From positions 1 to 44,128 of the forward strand of contig CABSAN010000012.1 in NCBI GenBank assembly GCA_902475785.1: 44,128 bases of DNA, given 5' to 3'. Made by a program: the position numbers and the translations under genes. The stretch's first letter is position 1. Each line of letters begins with the position of its first letter. Positions 34,317-41,674 of this stretch are shown here, in pieces. The stretch is from an uncultured Collinsella sp. GTDB lineage: Bacteria; Actinomycetota; Coriobacteriia; Coriobacteriales; Coriobacteriaceae. The notes beneath the pieces were generated by a model, which was not told where the DNA came from, did no database searches, and was given only the letters and a program-made list of their open reading frames with translations.

Positions 34317-34952
34317 ATGAAAAACAGAATCTATGGGTATGCTCGAGTTTCGTCAGCAGATCAGAACCTGGATCGCCAACTGGATGCGCTGGAGCGGTTT
34401 CCGGTCCAAACGAATTTGATCTATGCTGACAAAGCGAGTGGAAAGGACTTCAGGCGCCCTCAGTACCGGCGTCTTCTTCGTCGTCTGCGCGAAGGGGACG
34501 TTCTGGTGATTAAGAGTATCGATCGATTGGGTCGCGACTACCGTGAAGTTCTCGATGAATGGCGTCGCCTAACGACGGACAAACACGTTGCCATCGTGGT
34601 GCTCGATATGCCATTGCTTGATACACGCGAACAACCCAATGGAATTACGGGGACTTTTATTGCCGATCTAGTGCTTCAGGTTTTGAGCTACGTGGCTCAG
34701 GTGGAGCGCGAAAACATAAAGCAGCGCCAGGCGGAGGGTATCGCGTCGGCGCGTCTGCGGGGTGTGAGATTTGGGAGACCGACGCTCGAACGTCCGGATA
34801 ACTACCGCGATGTCATCAAATCATTCGAAGGAGGTGAGGTTACGAGGCAAGAGGCCGCAATGCTTTTGAACGTTAGCGCATCGACGTTTGATCGTTGGAG
34901 ACGAGCGGACGCGAACGGATATGACCGTTCGCCGTCTGCCCGTCCTCTTTAG
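34317..34952 (+). CDS. Serine recombinase (resolvase/invertase)
   Basis: 211 residues. The N-terminal resolvase domain begins YGYARVSSADQNLDRQ, with the catalytic Ser at about residue 10, and contains IKSIDRLGRDY and an arm helix ending RQAEGIASARLRGVRFGRP, the usual junction with the DNA-binding part. A C-terminal helix-turn-helix follows: GGEVTRQEAAMLLNVSASTFDRW. This is the typical size and order of invertases and resolvases. ATG 34317 follows AGGGG. It lies at the start of an A+T-richer island that also holds two accessory genes, and two near-identical 17-base direct repeats follow it. Confidence 0.94.
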   Translation: MKNRIYGYARVSSADQNLDRQLDALERFPVQTNLIYADKASGKDFRRPQYRRLLRRLREGDVLVIKSIDRLGRDYREVLDEWRRLTTDKHVAIVVLDMPLLDTREQPNGITGTFIADLVLQVLSYVAQVERENIKQRQAEGIASARLRGVRFGRPTLERPDNYRDVIKSFEGGEVTRQEAAMLLNVSASTFDRWRRADANGYDRSPSARPL

Positions 34953-34960
34953 CTAGACAT

Positions 34961-35083
34961 TTTGACGAGGGGAGTTTATTGCACAGGGCCCACTCCTTCC
35001 CTCGATGTTTATCCAGTTCACGCCCTTGAATCAAATAGTGCCACCGCGTCGCCAATTCGTCTGCTATTTGACGAGGGGGGTTA
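34961..35083 (+). repeat. Pair of 17-base direct repeats after the recombinase gene
   Basis: TTTGACGAGGGG-A-GTTT at 34961-34977 and TTTGACGAGGGG-G-GTTA at 35067-35083 lie 106 bases apart. Proximity to a serine recombinase makes recombination or resolution sites possible. The second copy also provides sequence upstream of the secreted-protein gene, so a promoter role is possible too. Confidence 0.65.
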
Positions 35084-35105
35084 AACGACTACCAAAGGAT
35101 ATGTA

Positions 35106-35990
35106 ATGAAGAAAAAGTTATTTACGGCAGTTCTGGCTTTTAGCGCGGCGGCGCTAATCGGCATTTCTCTACCACTCGGAATTACGGGTCGCGGCTGGAG
35201 TCCGACATGCGCATTTGCAGCGACTAAGAAAAGTGGAAAGAAGCCAAAGCCAGGTAAGAAGGATTCAGTAAAAATCGATCAACTAAACTGGAGCGTCTCA
35301 GAAGGCGTTGTTGATGGCGTCGAGATGATGACATTTGAATATGACAATAAATCGAGCTTCGATATTGCTCAGTTCACTATTCAGTTTGAGCCGAAAGGGG
35401 AGTTGACTGACGAACAGAAACTTCTGTTTACTGACGTTTTTGATGAGGAAGAGACTGCGCACGATTATTCAACGCTGAAAATGACGGCGGATAGCCAGCG
35501 AATCGTCGAGAAGCGAGAATCGGTTGATAGCGTTCCGTGCATTACCCATGGTGACTATGTCGCCAATGCCCAGCAGAATCAATATGACCTGATGGAGCCT
35601 TCAGTGGCGACTATTGCCTATCTAGGCGGCGATGGAAAGATATATCTCGAGTACTATAGTTTCAAGTCGAAAACCTATACGACTTCATCAAAGGGCGGTG
35701 TCAAGGCGTATGACTGGCCAACAAAAGCCCTTGCAAAATCCTTGCCGAAGCCTGACTGCCCTATCGTTTATACGTCGTTAGACGAAAAAGACTGCCTTTC
35801 GTTTGTCGCATTTGGCATCGATCGTGATGGGTACGACAAATACATCAAAGCTTGCAAGAAAAAGGGATACAAGGACATCGAATATTCGTATGACAGCAGT
35901 TTTTGCGCAAAGGATAAAAAGGGACGGGAACTGATGATCGGATATAGCGACCGAGATCAGCGGATGGACGTCAGCGTTTCAGTTGATTAA
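35106..35990 (+). CDS. Secreted protein of unknown function, in the A+T-rich island
   Basis: 294 residues. A signal peptide covers residues 1-38 (MKKKLF, hydrophobic run, CAFA-AT). A Lys-rich linker (KKSGKKPKPGKKDS) follows. The mature part begins with an all-beta-looking domain (LNWSVSEGVVDGVEMMTFEYDNKS) and ends in a segment, YDKYIKACKKKGYKDIEYSYD, resembling C-terminal modules of DUF6591-type secreted proteins; this resemblance is from memory and uncertain. It probably acts at the cell surface. Codon use is richer in A+T than in housekeeping genes around it, consistent with acquisition. ATG 35106 follows AAAGGA. Confidence 0.8.
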   Translation: MKKKLFTAVLAFSAAALIGISLPLGITGRGWSPTCAFAATKKSGKKPKPGKKDSVKIDQLNWSVSEGVVDGVEMMTFEYDNKSSFDIAQFTIQFEPKGELTDEQKLLFTDVFDEEETAHDYSTLKMTADSQRIVEKRESVDSVPCITHGDYVANAQQNQYDLMEPSVATIAYLGGDGKIYLEYYSFKSKTYTTSSKGGVKAYDWPTKALAKSLPKPDCPIVYTSLDEKDCLSFVAFGIDRDGYDKYIKACKKKGYKDIEYSYDSSFCAKDKKGRELMIGYSDRDQRMDVSVSVD

Positions 35991-36037
35991 CGTGGGCATA
36001 TGATCGAATGATCAACGCGTTATGATGCCTATGTATG

Positions 36038-36076
36038 GATTGGGGCGCCGGCCTATGGTCTGTGCCCCAATCTTTC
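36038..36076 (+). terminator. Intrinsic terminator after the secreted-protein gene
   Basis: GATTGGGGC (36038-36046) pairs with GCCCCAATC (36064-36072), followed by TTTCT. The remaining A+T-rich bases to 36238 presumably hold the promoter of the next gene, but no clear -35/-10 pair was found. Confidence 0.8.
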
Positions 36077-36238
36077 TAAAGCTACGTGCAGCAGAATAGG
36101 TATTAAATTAACGTATGAATGTGTATTTATATTATGTTGGATTTAAGTCCTTCCTTTCTGAATTGGTTGACATCAAAACCCAATATAAATGAATTGAGTC
36201 CGTAATTACCCTGAGGACAACTGGAGGACAAGGGTTAA

Positions 36239-36886
36239 ATGAGCGTTTCCAATCCGTTTAAAACAATTGGCCAGAAGATAATTGTCGCCCTATTGGCGTT
36301 AGGCTTGATTGCAGCTTGCGGCGGCTGCGTGTACCTGTGGTTGACGCGCGATCAGACCGTTATAAGCGATGATTCGATTCGGGAAGAAATTAAGCCGGTA
36401 ACGAAGTTGCTTACCTACGAATACGATTTTACTCAGGTTCTATATATTGACGATGCAGGGAATCCGTTTGGTTTTAACAACCCATTTACTACTAAGCGAT
36501 ATGTAGCGACCATCGATGGCAAGGCGGATATCGGCCTGAACGTAGACGATGAGAACCTGAAGGTCAAAGTCCATCGTTCGAAAAACAACGAGTCGGTAAT
36601 AAAATCTGTTAATGTTACGCTTCCGCATTCCGAGATCGTGACGTTGTCAACGGATCCGAACTCGCTTAAAAAGTACGTTGAGGACAATGGTTTTCTTAAT
36701 TGGAATCAGGTCAGTACGGACGATTTAAATAAATTGCTTCAGCAGGCTGATAAGGACCAGAGGCAAAAGGTTCAAGAAAGTGGCATGCTGGAAAAATCTG
36801 ATGAACGTGCAGTAAAACTGGTGAAAAAGCAGGTGTCGACGTTCTGTGGTCCAGACGTAAGGGTCAATGTCGAATTCGAAGATTAA
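36239..36886 (+). CDS. DUF4230 domain protein, membrane anchored
   Basis: 215 residues. One N-terminal transmembrane segment (about 13-33), then an extracytoplasmic DUF4230-like domain: EIKPVTKLLTYEYDFTQVLYI, KADIGLNVDDENLKVK and VNVTLPHSEIVTL, and a C-terminal helix with DERAVKLVKKQV. The function of DUF4230 is not known. ATG 36239 has GGAGG and AAGGG upstream. The base composition is A+T-richer than the flanking chromosome, like the neighbouring secreted-protein gene. It may be part of the same acquired island. Confidence 0.85.
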   Translation: MSVSNPFKTIGQKIIVALLALGLIAACGGCVYLWLTRDQTVISDDSIREEIKPVTKLLTYEYDFTQVLYIDDAGNPFGFNNPFTTKRYVATIDGKADIGLNVDDENLKVKVHRSKNNESVIKSVNVTLPHSEIVTLSTDPNSLKKYVEDNGFLNWNQVSTDDLNKLLQQADKDQRQKVQESGMLEKSDERAVKLVKKQVSTFCGPDVRVNVEFED

Positions 36887-36922
36887 TATCTACCTTTGAA
36901 ATCAAATTACTGATTCAGCTGA

Positions 36923-36963
36923 ATGCCCGCTATCACGATGCCTTACGTTGCGATAGCGGGCAT
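36923..36963 (+). terminator. Intrinsic terminator after the DUF4230 gene
   Basis: ATGCCCGCTATC (36923-36934) pairs exactly with GATAGCGGGCAT (36952-36963), followed by a weak T-rich stretch. Confidence 0.8.
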
Positions 36964-36988
36964 CTCTGATTTCGTTTGAAGGGTATCA

Positions 36989-37035
36989 ATGTGACAATTG
37001 TCCGATATGACAACGAGACTGTCCCTTTGTCACAT
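36989..37035 (-). repeat. Composite hairpin element at the trmL 3' end
   Basis: ATGTGACAA (36989-36997) pairs with TTGTCACAT (37027-37035). An inner GACAATTGTC and ATGACAA suggest two nested or joined units. On the minus strand the core reads AAGGGACAGT, sense to trmL. The element supplies the terminal Met and TGA of trmL. Confidence 0.75.
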
Positions 37036-37629
37036 GCCCGGAAAGCCTGCCTGGCGCAGGGCTTCGTAGAGGACGATGGCGGCGCTGTTGGAGAGGTTGA
37101 GGGCGCTGATGCGGTAGTCGTCCGGGTTGATGAAGTTGCCGCAGATGTCCTGTTGAAGAATGGCCTCGTGGCTGTCCTCGGTATGCCCCAGCGATTCCTC
37201 GTGAGCTTCCCAAGCCTCGGCGTTATCGAGTGAGTCGCAATCGCGCAGCATGGGGATGCGCTCGCAGCGCTCGGGTGCCGCGGCAAGCAGTGGCTCGGGA
37301 ATGCCCGAGCTCTCGCTGCCAAAGACCAAATAGTCACCGTCGCGGTAGGTGCTTTGCGCATAGGTGCGGCGTGCCTTTTTGGTCAGCAGATGCAGGCGAC
37401 CATCGGCGGGGGAGAGACCGTTGCGCGCAAGGAAATCCTCCCAGCCGGCATAGGTGGTCACGTCCAGGTTTTGCCAGTAGCCCAGGCCGGCGCGACGTAC
37501 TGTCTTGTCGTCGAGCGAAAAGCCCAGTGGCTCCACCAGATGTAGACGGGCGCCGGTGACCACGCAGGTACGGCCGATATTGCCCGTATTGGCCGGAATC
37601 TCGGGCGCATACAGCACGATGTTGAACAT
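37030..37629 (-). CDS. trmL: tRNA (cytidine/uridine-34-2'-O)-methyltransferase, TrmL
   Basis: 199 residues. SPOUT trefoil-knot features: MFNIVLYAPEIPANTGNIGRTC at the start (split by the cofactor fold), LFGSES-like VFGSESSGIPEPLL near residues 100-113, and LNLSNSAAIVLYEALRQ at the C-terminus. TrmL methylates the wobble ribose of tRNA-Leu. Compared with E. coli TrmL (157), there is an insertion of about 40 residues between the IPM and LNLSNS motifs (DSLDNAEAWEAHEESLG and onward). ATG 37629 has AAGGAG; longer extensions lack a site. The terminal GM-stop is element-derived. Confidence 0.92.
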   Translation of the reverse strand: MFNIVLYAPEIPANTGNIGRTCVVTGARLHLVEPLGFSLDDKTVRRAGLGYWQNLDVTTYAGWEDFLARNGLSPADGRLHLLTKKARRTYAQSTYRDGDYLVFGSESSGIPEPLLAAAPERCERIPMLRDCDSLDNAEAWEAHEESLGHTEDSHEAILQQDICGNFINPDDYRISALNLSNSAAIVLYEALRQAGFPGM

Positions 37630-37652
37630 GAATCTCCTTGGCTCAGAACGAA

Positions 37653-37691
37653 AAACCACCACGAAGGGGACAGGCACCTTCGTGGTGGTTT
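37653..37691. repeat. Perfect hairpin element between cobW-like and trmL
   Basis: AAACCACCACGAAGG (37653-37667) pairs exactly with CCTTCGTGGTGGTTT (37677-37691) around GGACAGGCA. The GGGGACAG core runs on the plus strand, opposite to both neighbouring genes. Confidence 0.85.
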
Positions 37692-37729
37692 GGCGGTTAC
37701 GTAGCGGAAAAATGTCCGCTTGGATAAAC

Positions 37730-38860
37730 CTAGGCGCGGTGCCAGTCGGTCAGGCAGGCATCGAGGGAGGCGATGAGCGCATCCTTGTCCATGTGACGGC
37801 CGATGATGCACAGGCTCGTCATACGGTCGCCCGTCTCGTCGTCCCAGATCTGCATGATCTCGGGGTTCTCGTCGATGATCTTCTGCTTCTCGCCTTCGGG
37901 TGCAGAATCAACAAACAGACCGTTCTCCATCAGGCGCATCTGGTGGCCGGCCTGCTCGAACATGTAGCACATGTCCGGATCGCCGGTCTGCCACAGCGGA
38001 CCCTTGACGCGGATGACCTCGTCGGGCCACTCCTGCTCAACAAAATCGGTGAACTTCTGCAGGTCAAACGGCTTGCGGCGCGAGTATACAAAGGTCTCGA
38101 TGTCGTACTCGAGCACCTCGGGGTCGTCGTGCTCCTCGGGATGCTCCATGGCCTCGATCCAGGCGGCGGAGTTGTAGGCGCGCATAAAGTCGAAGCGGTC
38201 GGTATCGAGCAGCTCCTCCATGGGGACCTCGCCGTTTTGGGCCTCGACGATCACGGCGTCCTTCTGCAGGCTGCGCACGATGGCCTTAAGCTCGGCGATC
38301 TGCTCAGGGCTCACGGTATCGGTCTTGTTGAGGATCAGCGTGGAGCAGAACTCGATCTGCTGGATGAGCAGGCTCTCGATGTCGTCCTCGTCGATATCCT
38401 CTGCCAGTAGGTCGCGGCCGCCGTTGAACTCGTCGTACATGCGAGCACAATCGACCACGGCCACGATGTTGTCGAGCGCGAGCTTGGGCTCGCCGCCCAC
38501 CTTGGCCTCGTCGCAGAAGCTCGAGATGGTGTAGGCGATGGGGATAGGCTCGCAAATACCCGATGCCTCGATGATGATGTAATCGAAGTTGCCCGAATCG
38601 GCGATGCCCTGCAGCTGGTTGGCCAGGTCATCCGAAAGCGTGCAGCAGATGCAGCCGTTGGTAAGCGGGATGAGGTCATCGGTCTCGGAAAGGCCGCCGT
38701 CGGCGATAAGGCTGGCGTCGACGTTGATCTCGCCGATATCGTTGACGATCACGGCGGCGCGGATGCCGCCGTCGTTAGCGAGGATGTGGTTGAGCAGCGT
38801 GGTCTTGCCGGCACCGAGGTATCCGGTAAGCATGATGATCTTCACGGGTTTGTTGGGCAT
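37730..38860 (-). CDS. CobW family GTPase, putative metallochaperone
   Basis: 376 residues. Walker A GYLGAGKTT lies near residues 12-20, the CobW metal motif GCICCTL near residues 65-71 and NKTD (G4) near residue 154. A CobW C-terminal domain begins near residue 255. An acidic-His stretch (EHPEEHDDPE) near residues 240-249 could bind metal. Relatives deliver zinc or cobalt to client enzymes at the expense of GTP. ATG 38860 follows AGGAGGG. No zinc-uptake regulator site was recognised upstream. Confidence 0.92.
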   Translation of the reverse strand: MPNKPVKIIMLTGYLGAGKTTLLNHILANDGGIRAAVIVNDIGEINVDASLIADGGLSETDDLIPLTNGCICCTLSDDLANQLQGIADSGNFDYIIIEASGICEPIPIAYTISSFCDEAKVGGEPKLALDNIVAVVDCARMYDEFNGGRDLLAEDIDEDDIESLLIQQIEFCSTLILNKTDTVSPEQIAELKAIVRSLQKDAVIVEAQNGEVPMEELLDTDRFDFMRAYNSAAWIEAMEHPEEHDDPEVLEYDIETFVYSRRKPFDLQKFTDFVEQEWPDEVIRVKGPLWQTGDPDMCYMFEQAGHQMRLMENGLFVDSAPEGEKQKIIDENPEIMQIWDDETGDRMTSLCIIGRHMDKDALIASLDACLTDWHRA

Positions 38861-38946
38861 GTGCCCTCCTTTGTTAGACATGGCTTACAGTTGAATCTTA
38901 TGCCAAACGCCTGCTCTTATACCCACGCGCCGGCAAATAACACAAG

Positions 38947-39288
38947 CTACTCCCAGGCTCCCCATACATCGGGGCAATAACCGACGGTGGCCTTTTTGCC
39001 GTTGCGCACGATGGGCTCGGCCAAGACCTGCTGGTTCTCGAGCAGCTTGTCGAAGCGCTGACTAGCGGTAAGGTGCTGGATGAGTGCGAGCGTCTCCTCG
39101 TCCTTGGCTTTGGGGTTGAGCAACTTGTCGATACCGCCGACCGCCTGCATCACGCTCGTGAGCTCGCCCTTGCTCATCTCCTTTTCCTTAAGGTCAATAA
39201 ACTGCACCTTAATGCGGCGCTCCTTAAAATAGCGCTGGGCCTTCTTGGTATCGAAGGACTTCTTGGTGCCGAAGATTTGCACGTTCAT
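38947..39288 (-). CDS. ArsC/Spx-like thioredoxin-fold protein lacking the catalytic cysteine
   Basis: 113 residues. It begins NVQIFGTKKSFDTKKAQRYFKERRIKVQFIDL, the ArsC/Spx fold with a long first helix, and ends NPKAKDEETLALIQHL. In arsenate reductases and Spx a Cys lies between the first strand and helix; here the position is Thr/Ser and there is no Cys until VGYCPDVW. It cannot therefore work by the usual thiol chemistry. The Arg-rich third strand and a cis-Pro (EPIVRNGKK) are kept. ATG 39288; downstream of the flavodoxin gene by 16 bases and probably in the same operon. Confidence 0.87.
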   Translation of the reverse strand: MNVQIFGTKKSFDTKKAQRYFKERRIKVQFIDLKEKEMSKGELTSVMQAVGGIDKLLNPKAKDEETLALIQHLTASQRFDKLLENQQVLAEPIVRNGKKATVGYCPDVWGAWE

Positions 39289-39304
39289 AGTATGTTCCGC
39301 CGTT

Positions 39305-39943
39305 CTACCTGATGAAGTTGGTCGTTGCGCGATCGGCTTCGGGTGCGTTGATACCAGCGGCCTGTCCTGCCTCGATACAGCGCAGGAGCCAGGCCATGTT
39401 TTTGCCGATGTTTCGCATGGTGGCAAGGCCCTCGGCATCCCCATCGGCGTCGCCGGGCACGCGACCAAACACGTTGTTCCAGTAGGTGGAAGCAACCACG
39501 GGCATCTGATTGATGGTGAAGTACTTGTTGAGCACATCGAAGGTCGTCGACGTGCCGCCGCGACGGGCGACGGCGATGGCAGCGCCCGGCTTGTGCGCAA
39601 AGGCCTTGCTGCCGGCATAGAAGGCGCGATCGAGGGCCGAAAGAATGCGGCCGCTGGGGTGCGCGTAGTAGACGGGCGAGCCAAAGACAAAGCCATCTGC
39701 CTGCTCGGCGGCAGCGATGAGCTCGTTCACCACGTCGTCGTCAAAGGTGCAGCGACCACCAAGCTTGCCGCACTGGCCGCAACCGATGCAATCGCGAATG
39801 GGCTTGGCGCCGAGTTGAAACACCTCGGTATCAATGCCCTCGGTATCAATGCCCTCGGTATTGAGCTGCTCGGCGACTTCGTCGAGTGCGCGGGCGGTGT
39901 TGCCATTTGCCTTGGGACTGCCATTGACCAAAAGTACCTTCAT
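39305..39943 (-). CDS. Flavodoxin family NAD(P)H-dependent FMN reductase
   Basis: 212 residues. The N-terminus VLLVNGSPKANGNTARAL binds FMN phosphate, and CIGCGQCGKLGGRC near residues 53-66 is the cysteine motif of the iron-sulfur flavoprotein-like branch. GSPVYYAHPSG contacts the flavin. A 15-bp tandem repeat in the DNA gives EGIDTEGIDTE near residues 31-41, inside an otherwise conserved region. It is followed by the ArsC-like gene 16 bases on. Role: reduction of flavins or quinone-like compounds in the cytoplasm; substrate unknown. Confidence 0.92.
   Translation of the reverse strand: MKVLLVNGSPKANGNTARALDEVAEQLNTEGIDTEGIDTEVFQLGAKPIRDCIGCGQCGKLGGRCTFDDDVVNELIAAAEQADGFVFGSPVYYAHPSGRILSALDRAFYAGSKAFAHKPGAAIAVARRGGTSTTFDVLNKYFTINQMPVVASTYWNNVFGRVPGDADGDAEGLATMRNIGKNMAWLLRCIEAGQAAGINAPEADRATTNFIR
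39824..39861 (-). repeat. 15-bp in-frame tandem repeat in the flavodoxin gene
   Basis: CTCGGTATCAATGCC occurs twice in succession (39824-39838, 39839-39853) with part of a third copy. Each unit adds five residues (EGIDT), so loss or gain would not shift the frame. Confidence 0.85.
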
Positions 39944-40017
39944 CACAAACTCCCTCTGCTTTTGGTGACTTCTGCAGAGGATTATCGCACGATGGGGGAG
40001 GCGGTGCGGGCGCGGTG

Positions 40018-41547
40018 CTAATCCAGTTTGGTACCTGGCACCTGCACGGCTTTCCCGAGCAACGCTTTGAGCTCGTTCAAAATGGAAACGGGTTGTCGAT
40101 CGACAGCGTCCAGATGAAGCGTCGCTACACGAATGGGTGGCTGATATTCAAGCGAGCCGATGAGCACGGGGGAACCCAGGAACCGCTCGATTTCGTCTGC
40201 GATCGAGTCGGTCTCTTCGGGATCAAAGTCGTCGAAAAGCGCCACGAATGTCGGCCCCGTCGAGCGGAACAGGCGACCCTTGCCGCGCGAGCATTCCATA
40301 AGGCAGGCGGCGCTTTCTGCCAAAACGCGGTCGCCTGCATCGAATCCAAAGCGGGCATTGACCTCGGCGATATCGTCAACCTTAATGGCAATAAAGCCTG
40401 CCTCGCGCGCCACGCGACGCATTTCGCCAATGGCGTTGACCAGGGCGTGAATATCGCCCAGGCCGGTCACGGAGTCGGTCGTATCCGCTAGGCTTCGGTT
40501 GATGATAATGCCTACATACATGTTGGGTTCGGTATCGGTGCCGTCCAAGCGGTAGCCCGTGCAGTCGCAAAGCACGTATTTTCCGGTGGCGTCCATTACG
40601 CGATACTGCATGTAGTGGAAGTGCCACGTGCCGTTTATCACCATGTCGAGCTCGGCGCGTACGTTGTCGCGGTCCTCGGGATGAACGCGGGCAAGCCACA
40701 TATCGACCGAATTAAAAGGGTGCTGGGAGGGCAGGTCAAAATCGCGCACGGCGTTAACCGACCATTGCGATTCGCCCGTATCGAGGTTAAGGATGAACGG
40801 ATAGCGCGTCTCGGAGCTCATGGAGATCGCTTGGAACACCCGGTCGTTGCAGGGAAGCTGATCGACGATTGGGCGTTGCGGCGCGTCATTGTCTTTCGGC
40901 TGCTGCACACGATGCATGAGCTTATAGCGATACATCTTGCGATCGGCATCCATCGTCATCTGGCGGCGCGTGTCGCCGGCAAGTGGATCGACGCGCGAGC
41001 AGCCAAAGCTAAAGCTGGCGATCATGGGCGCCTTGCCACCTGAGCTCGCCTCGATCAGCCCGGCACGTACCTGCTCCAAGCGCTGCTCGAGTTCAGTCTC
41101 GTTTGCAGAGGGCGAGATAAGCACAAACTCGTCTCCACCGATACGGAACAGCATCTCATCGTGCTCCATGGTTTCGGAGAACGTGCGGCAGATGCTCAGA
41201 ATATAGCGATTGCCTTCGGCGTGGCCAAACCTATCATTGCAATGTTTTAGATGGTCGATGTCAATATAGGCGCAGGTGAAGGGGTCGCCTTTGTGCCAGA
41301 GTTGCTCGACGTGACGGTCGAGTCCGCTGCGGTTGCCCAAGTTGGTGAGCGGGTCGATATGGGCGTTGCTCTCAAGCAGCCGGCGCTCTTGTTGCAGGAT
41401 GGCGTGCGTCTTTTGCAGTTGCTCGCCAACGGCGCGTAGCCCAGCGGGCAGCGCGGCAACATCGAGTTCGGCGGTCGAGATGCCATTCGCAAGTCGCTGA
41501 AGATAGGCAATAATCGATTGCTCGCCCATGCGGTACGACTCGTTCAT
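40018..41547 (-). CDS. PAS-containing diguanylate cyclase with a degenerate second GGDEF
   Basis: 509 residues. An N-terminal helical region is followed by an intact GGDEF domain: IDPLTNLGNR, RIGGDEF with the motif at residues 137-141, and DADRKMY at its end. A PAS-like domain follows (VHPEDRDNVRAELD near residue 290), then a degenerate GGDEF in which the motif is RSTGPTF. It should make cyclic di-GMP through the first domain; the second may bind GTP or be structural. ATG 41547 follows AGGAGG. The last residues VQVPGTKLD arise in part from a palindromic sequence. It is paralogous to the next gene. Confidence 0.92.
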   Translation of the reverse strand: MNESYRMGEQSIIAYLQRLANGISTAELDVAALPAGLRAVGEQLQKTHAILQQERRLLESNAHIDPLTNLGNRSGLDRHVEQLWHKGDPFTCAYIDIDHLKHCNDRFGHAEGNRYILSICRTFSETMEHDEMLFRIGGDEFVLISPSANETELEQRLEQVRAGLIEASSGGKAPMIASFSFGCSRVDPLAGDTRRQMTMDADRKMYRYKLMHRVQQPKDNDAPQRPIVDQLPCNDRVFQAISMSSETRYPFILNLDTGESQWSVNAVRDFDLPSQHPFNSVDMWLARVHPEDRDNVRAELDMVINGTWHFHYMQYRVMDATGKYVLCDCTGYRLDGTDTEPNMYVGIIINRSLADTTDSVTGLGDIHALVNAIGEMRRVAREAGFIAIKVDDIAEVNARFGFDAGDRVLAESAACLMECSRGKGRLFRSTGPTFVALFDDFDPEETDSIADEIERFLGSPVLIGSLEYQPPIRVATLHLDAVDRQPVSILNELKALLGKAVQVPGTKLD

Positions 41548-41585
41548 GATGGATAACCTCCTTGGGCGGAACAACGGTTTGTATC

Positions 41586-41616
41586 ATATCCCCAATTCGG
41601 TTTGAATTGGGGATAT
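41586..41616. repeat. Hairpin between the two cyclic-di-GMP genes
   Basis: ATATCCCCAATTC (41586-41598) pairs exactly with GAATTGGGGATAT (41604-41616). It lies downstream of the EAL gene and upstream of the diguanylate cyclase gene; no T run follows on the minus strand. Confidence 0.8.
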
Positions 41617-41674
41617 AAGTTAGCTAATGGAGACAAATGCCCCCTTCGGCGGTGGCGTTTTGCGCGCGAGCGTA

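Noticed and set aside
40030..40042. GGTACCTGGCACC as a member of the GGGACAG hairpin family
   Set aside because: It is palindromic and sits at a gene end, but the core differs and the stem is short; noted only as a possible relative.
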